7,509 bases of DNA from an uncultured Opitutaceae bacterium (GTDB lineage Bacteria > Verrucomicrobiota > Verrucomicrobiae > Opitutales > Opitutaceae), in NCBI GenBank assembly GCA_946482625.1, contig CAMLSH010000182.1, positions 1 to 7,509 of the forward strand, read 5' to 3'. Under the pieces are notes generated by a model that did no database searches, was not told where the DNA came from, and saw nothing but the letters and a program-made list of their open reading frames with translations. Made by a program: the position numbers and the translations under genes. Below are positions 1-5,439 of this stretch, piece after piece. Position 1 is the first letter of the stretch, and every line of letters starts with the position of its first letter.

Positions 1-289
1 ACTTACTGAGGTCGCGAAGTGATTTTCGGGCGAGGTTTGGCTCGGTACCGAAGAGAAGATTTTTGATGGCTGCGGTCTCGAAAAAGTTTTCATCGGGCGG
101 CACGTGTTCGCTTTGGGGTGATTCGGTGACAGGTGTTCCGAGACGTTCCTGCTCAGCGATAAAGCGGGTCCAGTTGCGTTGGCTGCGCCAGTCCTCGGCC
201 AGCCAGATGATCGCAAGAAGCGTGGTGACACACGCGAGGCTAATCAGGCCGCGGCGGAGGCGGCGGATGGTTTTAGCGGAGAAGGGCAT
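1..289 (-). CDS. Single-span membrane protein, N-terminal part (runs off the left edge)
   Basis: The reading frame opens with ATG at 289-287 and stays open for 96 codons to the window edge, so the C-terminus is missing. I translated it by hand. It has a basic start (MPFSAKTIRRLRRG), one hydrophobic segment at about residues 14-31 (LISLACVTTLLAIIWLAE), then a soluble part with W-x-x-F-I-A-E-Q-E-R-L-G at about 40-51 and V-P-P-D-E-N-F at 63-69. The expected topology is N-in, with the bulk outside the cytoplasm. From memory, this W-x-x-(Y/F)...PP-x-P-D-x-(Q/E)-N-F pattern recurs in uncharacterised Verrucomicrobia membrane proteins; I know no function for them. The start overlaps the end of the preceding gene by 17 bp in another frame, which implies translational coupling within the sigma-factor cluster. 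It could be a sensor, a processing factor or a regulator for that cluster, but nothing in the visible part decides this. Confidence 0.75.
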   Translation of the reverse strand, partial: MPFSAKTIRRLRRGLISLACVTTLLAIIWLAEDWRSQRNWTRFIAEQERLGTPVTESPQSEHVPPDENFFETAAIKNLLFGTEPNLARKSLRDLSK

Positions 290-620
290 GGAGCTGGGCT
301 TGGCGGTTGAGGAATGAATCGGTGCGAGCGGCGAGTTCGGTCCGTTCGTGGGCTTTTGCTTCGAGTGGAGCCGGCGCGGAGATTGGCGAGGCGGCGCGTT
401 GGGAAATGTGCAGGGTGACGAGCAGCAGCCAAGTGGCGGCGAGGGCGGTCCAGAGGCGGCGGTTGGGGAGGAAGAGTGCGGGGAGTAGTTGGGAAATGGT
501 GACGGTGGCGTCGTCGGCAGGACGGAGCGCTTCGTTGAGTGTGGTGTGGCGGGCGGTGTCGAGCGCGGCTTCGGCGGCTTGGTGGCGGTCGAGGAGCCAG
601 GCGCGGGGGGATCGTTTCAT
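273..620 (-). CDS. Small single-span membrane protein in the anti-sigma position
   Basis: This encodes 115 residues, with ATG at 620-618 overlapping the sigma-factor stop as ATGA (4 bp). The N-terminal half is soluble (residues 1-55) with a helical stretch around LLDRHQAAEAALDTARH. One transmembrane segment follows at about 56-72 (LWTALAATWLLLVTLHIS), then a 43-residue C-terminal tail rich in Ala, Glu and Arg. The order of a cytoplasmic N-terminal part, one membrane span and an outer tail, in a gene coupled to an ECF sigma factor, fits a membrane-anchored anti-sigma factor. However, there is no H-x-x-x-C-x-x-C zinc anti-sigma motif, there are no cysteines at all, and the protein is shorter than typical RsiW-like regulators. 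The anti-sigma role is therefore inference from position and topology only. I do not recognise a named family. Confidence 0.72.
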   Translation of the reverse strand: MKRSPRAWLLDRHQAAEAALDTARHTTLNEALRPADDATVTISQLLPALFLPNRRLWTALAATWLLLVTLHISQRAASPISAPAPLEAKAHERTELAARTDSFLNRQAQLHALLR

Positions 621-1282
621 GGCGGTGTGGCGTTGGCTGTGGGCGTTGCGACGGGCGGTGTAATGACCGACGGCGTGATAAGCGGCGGTGCGGTGAGAAG
701 CTGGCGGAGGGCGCGTTTGGCGTGGTGGAGGCGGGATTTCACGGTGCCGAGTGGGGCGGCAGTGATGCGGGCGATCTCGTCGAGCGGGAAGTCTTCGAGG
801 ATGTGCAGCAGGAGGACGGAGCGCTGGGGAAGTGGGAGTGTTTCGACGAGGGCGAAGAGGGCGGCGGCGTCTTCGCGGCGGAGGAGTTGTGCGAGCGGAT
901 CGTCGGAGGCGGGGTCGGCGATGTTGGCGAGGGGATCGGCGGACGCTGAGGAGTCGGAGGTGTTCTCCGAAATGGAAGTGAGCGCGGACGCATCAACAAA
1001 GCGGGCGTCGGTGCGGCGGGCGCGGCGGAGGTGTTGGACGCATTTCTGGTGGGCGATGCCGAAGAGCCAGGAGGTGAAGCGGGCGTCGTCGCGCAGGGTG
1101 GCGACGTGGCGGACGGCGGAAGCGAAGGTTTCTTGGACGAGGTCGAGGGCGGTGGTGTCGTCGCGGATGAGTTCGGCGATGTAGGTGTAGAGCGGGAGCT
1201 GGTGGGCTTTGAGGAGGCGATCCCAGGCGGCGAAGTCGTGCGCGCGAGCGGCGCGGAGGAGCTGGGGATCGGGTGGAGACAC
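617..1282 (-). CDS. ECF-type RNA polymerase sigma factor (sigma-70 family)
   Basis: This 221-residue protein has the two-domain layout of group 4 (ECF) sigma factors. Region 2 lies at about 18-88, with D-L-V-Q-E-T-F at 47-53 and F-T-S-W-L-F-G-I-A at 69-77, the core-binding and -10 recognition part. A Ser/Asp/Ala-rich linker covers 98-135. Region 4 is at about 140-196, with L-P-L-P-Q-R at 149-154 and the helix-turn-helix L-D-E-I-A-R-I-T ... G-T-V-K-S-R-L-H-H-A that reads the -35 element. The start is GTG (1282-1280): an in-frame TGA lies five codons upstream and the protein contains no internal methionine, so no ATG start is possible. The last 25 or so residues form a Pro/Thr-rich tail that ECF factors do not need. 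It heads a coupled cluster with two membrane-protein genes, which suggests control by a membrane partner. The target regulon cannot be read from the sequence. Confidence 0.93.
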   Translation of the reverse strand: MSPPDPQLLRAARAHDFAAWDRLLKAHQLPLYTYIAELIRDDTTALDLVQETFASAVRHVATLRDDARFTSWLFGIAHQKCVQHLRRARRTDARFVDASALTSISENTSDSSASADPLANIADPASDDPLAQLLRREDAAALFALVETLPLPQRSVLLLHILEDFPLDEIARITAAPLGTVKSRLHHAKRALRQLLTAPPLITPSVITPPVATPTANATPP

Positions 1283-1369
1283 GCGGGGTTTGTCTCAGTG
1301 GAATGCGCGAGAGTACGGAAGGTTCAACGCAGGCGACGTTTTTTCCCGAGTTTCGATGCGGTGGTTGAA

Positions 1370-1393
1370 GCGCGAAGACGCAAAGAAGCCAAG
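1370..1393. repeat. Imperfect 8-bp tandem repeat, three units
   Basis: Three adjacent 8-bp units read gcgcgaag, acgcaaag and aagccaag. Positions 3 (G), 4 (C), 6 and 7 (A) and 8 (G) are the same in all three. It lies in the spacer 88 bp upstream of the sigma-factor start. Intergenic stretches of the type cgaag/caaag are, from memory, common in Verrucomicrobia and some other GC-rich bacteria; I could not search for other copies. Confidence 0.5.
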
Positions 1394-1451
1394 GCGGACG
1401 CGAGGTGCAGGTGGGCGGCGCGTTGAGAGGAACGATGACTGACGGAATAGG

Positions 1452-1487
1452 GCATATGAGTCCTATGGGACTTATAGGACCTATGGG
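1452..1487. repeat. 9-bp tandem repeat, four units
   Basis: Four consecutive 9-bp units read gcatatgag, tcctatggg, acttatagg and acctatggg. Positions 2 (C), 4-6 (TAT) and 9 (G) are the same in all four. The repeat is markedly more AT-rich than its surroundings. It also contains a perfect 7-bp inverted repeat, GTCCTAT at 1460-1466 and ATAGGAC at 1474-1480, with a 7-nt spacer. It is non-coding and lies between alr and the sigma-factor gene. It may be a dispersed intergenic repeat or a set of protein-binding sites. Confidence 0.65.
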
Positions 1488-1536
1488 GAGGGGTGGAACC
1501 GGACGCGGGTTCGGGAGCGAACGAGAACGATGCGGA

Positions 1537-1581
1537 GCTCGGCCGAGCCTCGCGGGACAGCGGCGCCGAGGCACCGCTGTC
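1537..1581. repeat. Inverted-repeat cluster just downstream of alr (REP-like element or terminator hairpin)
   Basis: Two perfect inverted repeats lie side by side: a 12-bp palindrome, GCTCGGCCGAGC, at 1537-1548, and an 8-bp stem, GACAGCGG at 1556-1563 with CCGCTGTC at 1574-1581, around a 10-nt loop. A third pairing, GCCTCG at 1547-1552 with CGAGGC at 1567-1572, would compete with the other two. The larger hairpin begins 13 nt past the alr stop codon on the minus strand. No T-run follows it, so it is not a classical intrinsic terminator. A REP-like dispersed palindrome or a transcript-end stabiliser fits better. Confidence 0.5.
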
Positions 1582-1594
1582 GAATATCGGAGGC

Positions 1595-2743
1595 TCAGAG
1601 GCCGAGGGAGGTTTTGTAGAGTCTCGGGACGCGCTTTGTCACGGAGCAGAGGGTTTCCCATGGGATCGTGTCGGAGGAGCGGCTGAATTCGGCGAGGGTG
1701 ATTTCGCCTTCGCCTTGGCGGCCGACGATGACTGCTTCGTCGCCGCTGGTGACGCCGGGGATGTCGGTCACGTCGACGATCGTTTGATCCATGGTGACGC
1801 GGCCGAGCACGGGACAACGCGAACCACGAAGGAGGACTTGGGCGCGGTTGCTGGCGGCGCGGGGGATGCCGTCACCGTAACCGGCGGTGAGGACGGCGAT
1901 CGTGGTTTCGCGTTTCAACGTGTACGTGCGGCCGTAGCTGATGGCGGTGCCGGCGGGGAGTTTTTTCACGATGCCGACGCGTGTCTTGAAACTGAATACG
2001 GGCTCGGCACGGACTTGCGCGAGGAGGGATTCGCGGCGGGGGAGGATGCCGAACTGGAGGAGGCCGATGCGGACGGCGTTGAAGGGGCCGGCGGCTTCGA
2101 GGGTTTCGAGGCCGGCGGAGTTGTCGGCGTGGACGAAGAGCTGGCTGAGTTCGAGGCCGGGGCACCGGGCGAGGGCGGCGAGGAAGCGGCGGCGTTGCTC
2201 GGCGGTGAAGGCGGGGTCGTCGTCGGGGCTGGAAAAGTGCGTGAACACACCGGCGAGTTTCACGTGCTCGGTGGCGCGGATCTCGGCGTAGAGTTTCTCG
2301 GCCTCTTCGTGCCAGACGCCGAGGCGGCCCATGCCGGTGTCGATCTTCAAGTGGACGTGTATCGGGCGACCGGCGACGCGGCCGACGGCTTCGAGGCGGC
2401 GGACTTCGTCGCTCGTGGAAACGGTGGCGGTTAGGTCGTATTCGGCGACGTAGCGATCTTCGTCGGGAAGGAGCGGGCTGAGGAGAAGGATGGGCCAGCC
2501 GGGGCCGATCTCGCGGAGGGCGGCGGCTTCGGCGAGGTTGGCGACGGCGAAGAGATCGGCGCCGGCGTGCATGAGGCGGGCGGCGGTCTGCGGGAGGCCG
2601 TGGCCGTAGGCATCGGCTTTGACGACGGCGACGTAGCGCATGTGGCGCGGGAGCGAGGCGCGGATGAGGTGCAGGTTGCGCTCGAGGACGGCGAGATCGA
2701 TTTCAGCCCAGCAACGGAGCGGGAGGCGGGAGTGGGTGTGCAC
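1595..2743 (-). CDS. alr: Alanine racemase (PLP-dependent)
   Basis: This interconverts L- and D-alanine in the cytoplasm to supply D-Ala for peptidoglycan. The 382 residues match the usual length of about 360-390. The N-terminal TIM barrel carries A-V-V-K-A-D-A-Y-G-H-G, with the PLP Schiff-base lysine at K42. H-L-K-I-D-T-G-M-G-R at 131-140 contains the site usually carbamylated (K133) and the PLP-phenol-contacting arginine (R140). The C-terminal beta domain has I-S-Y-G-R-T-Y with the second catalytic base at Y270, then G-Y-G-D-G-I-P-R at 288-295, V-T-M-D-Q at 316-320, and the closing R-V-P-R-L-Y at 371-376. All catalytic residues are present. The start is GTG at 2743-2741: an in-frame TAA lies ten codons upstream with no ATG between, and the next methionine is residue 35, inside the fold. 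There is no Shine-Dalgarno sequence; the 12 nt before the start are CACGCTTCCCTC. It lies 127 bp downstream of tsaB on the same strand. Confidence 0.96.
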   Translation of the reverse strand: MHTHSRLPLRCWAEIDLAVLERNLHLIRASLPRHMRYVAVVKADAYGHGLPQTAARLMHAGADLFAVANLAEAAALREIGPGWPILLLSPLLPDEDRYVAEYDLTATVSTSDEVRRLEAVGRVAGRPIHVHLKIDTGMGRLGVWHEEAEKLYAEIRATEHVKLAGVFTHFSSPDDDPAFTAEQRRRFLAALARCPGLELSQLFVHADNSAGLETLEAAGPFNAVRIGLLQFGILPRRESLLAQVRAEPVFSFKTRVGIVKKLPAGTAISYGRTYTLKRETTIAVLTAGYGDGIPRAASNRAQVLLRGSRCPVLGRVTMDQTIVDVTDIPGVTSGDEAVIVGRQGEGEITLAEFSRSSDTIPWETLCSVTKRVPRLYKTSLGL

Positions 2744-2835
2744 GAGGGAAGCGTGGAAGAGGCGGCAAGTTTATCGCGGAAACGCTGAAGAGCGGAGGCG
2801 CGGAATCAGGGGATGGAGGCGGCGGAACTGATCAT

Positions 2836-2859
2836 GTGGAAGGCTGGAAAGTTGGAAAG
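2836..2859. repeat. 8-bp tandem repeat, three units, between tsaB and alr
   Basis: Three consecutive 8-bp units read gtggaagg, ctggaaag and ttggaaag on the plus strand, or CTTTCCAA, CTTTCCAG and CCTTCCAC on the minus strand. The shared core is TGGAA-G. It lies in the 127-bp spacer, beginning 11 bp past the tsaB stop codon. It differs in sequence from the two repeats between alr and the sigma factor but is of similar size and setting. Confidence 0.6.
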
Positions 2860-2870
2860 GAAGCCGAGAA

Positions 2871-3602
2871 TCAGATCGGGGCGCGGTGGATTTTTGGGGT
2901 CCAGGTTTGATAGGACGGTTCTTCGTGGAGGAAGGCGTCGGGCTCGGGTGCGTCGATGAAGAGCGGCGTGTTGGCGAGCGCGGGGAGTTGCGTGGCGAGA
3001 TCGTAAGGAACGGTGCGAGTGCCAGGCGGGAGCGCGGACCAGTGGCGGAAATTTTCGGGGAGAACGAGCGGGCCGGTGAGTTCAGAAGCGGGCGTGCGGT
3101 GAAGGGGAGAAACGGAGCCGGAGGAATCGACGGTGACGCGGTGCCAGGTTTCGCGGCGGGCGTCGGAGATAACGGAAAAGTCGCGGAGGGTTTCGTTGAG
3201 CGCGAGTGAATGCGCGACGATCGCGAGGCTCGTATAGGCGTAGCTGGGCCGTGGATGCAGCGCGCACCAAGTGCGGAGCGCGACGGCGGCGGTGCGGATG
3301 CCGAGGACGGAGCCGGGGCCGTCGCAGAAGACGAAGGCGTCGATGGCGGAAAGCGGGAGGGACTTATGGCTCGGGGAATACGATGAGGCGGGTGCAGCGC
3401 CCGAGAGGTGGAGAGACGATGCGCTTGCGCGAACGAGGAGTTTTTCGGTGAGCGAGAAGAGCGCGCTGCCGGCCTCCTCGTTGGCGGCTTCCCAGAGCGG
3501 TTCGCGACTGTGGCGGAGGAGGCCGACCTGGATGCGCGCGGAGGCCGAGTCGATCAGTAGAAGTGTTGGGTGTCGGTCGAGCAGGGCGCGGAGAGTGAAC
3601 AT
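2871..3602 (-). CDS. tsaB: TsaB-like protein of tRNA threonylcarbamoyladenosine (t6A) synthesis
   Basis: TsaB is the non-catalytic partner that binds and activates TsaD in the complex (with TsaE) that puts the threonylcarbamoyl group on A37 of ANN-decoding tRNAs. The 243 residues fit the family (E. coli TsaB has 231). The N-terminal ASKHA strand is L-L-L-I-D-S-A-S-A at 14-22. D-G-P-G-S-V-L-G-I-R-T-A at 94-105 matches the family signature GPGS-(F)-T-G-(L)-R with changes at two positions. S-D-A-R-R-E-T-W at 146-153 matches the DAR-x-x-E-(V)-Y segment. The ending Y-Q-T-W-T-P-K-I-H-R is typical of a C-terminal TsaB strand. I chose the ATG at 3602-3600; the open frame continues 94 codons further but would overlap glpD by 143 bp with an arginine-rich, unrelated sequence. 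tsaB beside alr is a known arrangement (alr-tsaE-tsaB-rimI clusters in other phyla); tsaE is not present here. Confidence 0.8.
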   Translation of the reverse strand: MFTLRALLDRHPTLLLIDSASARIQVGLLRHSREPLWEAANEEAGSALFSLTEKLLVRASASSLHLSGAAPASSYSPSHKSLPLSAIDAFVFCDGPGSVLGIRTAAVALRTWCALHPRPSYAYTSLAIVAHSLALNETLRDFSVISDARRETWHRVTVDSSGSVSPLHRTPASELTGPLVLPENFRHWSALPPGTRTVPYDLATQLPALANTPLFIDAPEPDAFLHEEPSYQTWTPKIHRAPI

Positions 3603-3741
3603 CGGCGAGAACGACGAAAGGAGGCGGCGACGCGGCGGGCAAGCATTGGGACGCGAAACTCGGCGACGGGCTTCGTTTGCGCGGGCAACTTTTAGACGCG
3701 GGCGGCCCGGGGCTGGCTTAGCGGAATGGGGTGAGTGGCGG

Positions 3742-5226
3742 CTACGTTGCGGGCGGAGGTTGCGCGTCGTGAGCGAGGGACTGTCGATACTCCGCGAGTT
3801 CCCGGCGAAGTTCGTCGGGCGACCAGCCGAGGAATTCGCCCATCCAACCGGCGACTTTTTCTGCGAGGCGCGCGGAGTCGGCATGATAAAAACGCCAGCT
3901 GCTGCGACGCCACATCACGTCGTCGAGGTGGATCGCCCATTCGTTTCTGACGTAGTGCTCGACGGCTGCGCGCGTGGGAGGCGGCGGAATTGTTGCGCTG
4001 ACGTTTTCTTGGGAGGCCGTGGGGAGCAGTGGCTCGATAGCGGTGCGACAGGGGGGAGCGGAACGCCCGAGATGCCACAGGAGTTTATCCACCGTCTGTT
4101 CGGCCATGAGGCGGTAAGTCGTGAGTTTGCCGCCGGTAACATCCCACCAACCGGGTTCGGGCGACGTGATTTGATGGGCGCGCGAGATGTCGGAGGGCGC
4201 GCCGTCGGAGTCGGCGATCAACGGACGTAATCCGGCCCAAGAGCTGACGATGTCGTGCTCGCGCAGAGCGGCCTGTGGGAAGGATTCGTTTACGGCCCGC
4301 AAGAGGTAGGCGATGTCCGCGGGATCGACGCGGACGTCTTCGGGGGCCGCCTGATAGTCGGTGTCGGTCGTGCCGACGATGACGCGTTCACCCCACGGAA
4401 TGACAAAGAGGATACGTTTTCCCTCGGTCATCACGACGGCGTCGATGACTGGCAGGCGCGTGCGGTCGAAGACGAGGTGAATGCCTTTGCTCAGGCGGAG
4501 TTTTACGGCGCTGTGCGGGAGCTGCTGGGCCCATGGGCCGGTGGCGTTGATCAGTGTGCGGGAGCGGACGCTGAAGGCTTCGTGCGTGAGCGCGTCCTCC
4601 ACTTCGCAGGTCCACACATCGCCGGTGCGCGTCGCGTCGCGGAAGCAGGTGTAATTGGATACATGTGCGCCGTGGGCGACGGCCGACTGGAGCGTGTCGA
4701 GGACGAGACGGGCGTCGTTGGTCAAAGCGTCGAAATAGCGGACTGAACCGCGCAGGCCGTCGTCGTTGAGCCCCGGCAGCAGACGCAGGGTTTCGTCGCG
4801 AGAGAAACTGCGGGAGGGATTGAAGTTATGGCCGCTGCAGAGGAGATCGTAGAGTTTCACGCCCACGCGGAGCTGCCAAAGCGGACGCCGGCCGGATGCG
4901 TATGCGGGAAAAACGAATCCCATAGGCTCGGCGAGATGGGGCGCGATGGCGCGAAGAGTCTTTTTTTCGATACTCGCTTCACGCACCAGGCCGATGCGGC
5001 CCTGTTCGAGGTAACGGAGTCCACCGTGGAGGAGGCGGCTGGAGCGGCTGCTGGTGCCAAAGGCGAAATCGTGTCGGTCGACGAGTCCGGTGCGCAGGCC
5101 GCGCATGCTGGCGTCGCGAGCGATCCCGCTGCCAGTGATTCCGCCGCCGATGACGAGGACGTCGAGCGTCGTTTCGGAGAAAGCGGACCGGGTTTGGGCG
5201 CGGGTTTCTGGCACTGGTCCTTTCAT
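3742..5226 (-). CDS. glpD: FAD-dependent glycerol-3-phosphate dehydrogenase
   Basis: This oxidises sn-glycerol 3-phosphate to dihydroxyacetone phosphate and passes electrons to the membrane quinone pool; it acts as a peripheral inner-membrane flavoprotein. From the ATG at 5226 it has 494 residues, the usual GlpD size. The Rossmann FAD motif is V-I-G-G-G-I-T-G-S-G at 25-34. G-T-S-S-R-S-S-R-L-L-H-G-G-L-R-Y-L-E at 57-74 is the GlpD family signature. L-S-K-G-I-H-L at 245-251, G-T-T-D-T-D-Y at 285-291, S-S-W-A-G-L-R-P-L at 328-336 and V-T-G-G-K-L-T-T-Y-R at 363-372 complete the FAD/substrate domain. The C-terminal helical domain (about 420-485) carries Y-V-R-N-E-W-A and D-D-V-M-W-R-R. A TTG at 5250 adds eight residues and has AAGG 7 nt upstream, so that start is possible. 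The ATG is preferred because 21 residues already precede the FAD strand. No glpF or glpK is in the window. Confidence 0.94.
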   Translation of the reverse strand: MKGPVPETRAQTRSAFSETTLDVLVIGGGITGSGIARDASMRGLRTGLVDRHDFAFGTSSRSSRLLHGGLRYLEQGRIGLVREASIEKKTLRAIAPHLAEPMGFVFPAYASGRRPLWQLRVGVKLYDLLCSGHNFNPSRSFSRDETLRLLPGLNDDGLRGSVRYFDALTNDARLVLDTLQSAVAHGAHVSNYTCFRDATRTGDVWTCEVEDALTHEAFSVRSRTLINATGPWAQQLPHSAVKLRLSKGIHLVFDRTRLPVIDAVVMTEGKRILFVIPWGERVIVGTTDTDYQAAPEDVRVDPADIAYLLRAVNESFPQAALREHDIVSSWAGLRPLIADSDGAPSDISRAHQITSPEPGWWDVTGGKLTTYRLMAEQTVDKLLWHLGRSAPPCRTAIEPLLPTASQENVSATIPPPPTRAAVEHYVRNEWAIHLDDVMWRRSSWRFYHADSARLAEKVAGWMGEFLGWSPDELRRELAEYRQSLAHDAQPPPAT

Positions 5227-5439
5227 GAGGAGGAACTCGCGCCGTCGCAACTCGCCGCCTTAACTTGGCGCTGCAACGCGAGAAGGCCGGCTTTGAGTGA
5301 CGGCAGGAGCCGCCGGAAACACCGCGACTGGGCCGGAGCGCTTGATTCTCCGTGAGGCGAACAACGCCTCGGGTTGCGGAACCTAACGGTGGTTAGCTTG
5401 ACGGATGCAGACGTTATGTGCCGCATCGCTTTCACCACT
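5227..5439. promoter_or_regulatory. Divergent intergenic region between glpD and the secreted-protein gene
   Basis: This 213-bp region must hold the promoters of glpD (minus) and of the secreted-protein gene (plus). I find no convincing -35/-10 pair; a TTGACG at 5398-5403 has no matching -10 at normal spacing. On the plus-strand side, three inverted repeats are stacked: GAGGCG-aacaa-CGCCTC at 5354-5370, GGTT-gcgg-AACC at 5372-5383 and CTAAC-ggtg-GTTAG at 5383-5396. They could be operators or leader RNA hairpins. Confidence 0.4.

Larger units (their letters stand above)
1283..1594. other. Intergenic spacer between alr and the sigma-factor gene
   Basis: These 312 bp contain no convincing gene; the open frames crossing them are extensions of antisense shadows of the neighbours. 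The spacer should hold the promoter of the sigma-factor cluster (minus strand), but I find no clear sigma-70 or ECF-type -35/-10 pair. What can be seen is an 8-bp imperfect tandem repeat at 1370-1393, a 9-bp tandem repeat at 1452-1487 and an inverted-repeat cluster at 1537-1581, each listed separately. Confidence 0.7.

Noticed and set aside
993..1817. Minus-strand open frame of 274 codons spanning the sigma-factor/alr spacer
   Set aside because: It runs out of frame through both genes and reads as an Arg/Pro/His-rich sequence. The spacer portion contains repeats and no coding signal.
1493..2434. Long plus-strand open frame (313 codons), very acidic and glycine-rich
   Set aside because: It lies antisense to alr, whose catalytic motifs are intact. 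Its Gly/Ala/Glu/Asp-rich composition is what the C-rich coding strand of alr gives when read backwards.
3705..3716. Short GC hairpin (CGGGC-g-GCCCG) downstream of glpD as a terminator
   Set aside because: A 5-bp stem with a 1-nt loop and no T-run is expected by chance at this GC content.
3603..3884. 94-codon upstream extension of the tsaB frame
   Set aside because: It would overlap glpD by 143 bp, is Arg/Pro/Ser-rich, and precedes a normal TsaB N-terminus that begins at the ATG at 3602.
3271..4230. Plus-strand open frame of 319 codons
   Set aside because: It is antisense to tsaB and glpD and ends inside glpD; it has no recognisable motif and an Arg/Gly-rich composition.
5398..5426. TTGACG as a sigma-70 -35 box for the secreted-protein gene
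   Set aside because: At 16-18 nt spacing the -10 position reads CCGCAT or similar, with no TATAAT-like hexamer, and the only TATGTG lies 11 nt away.
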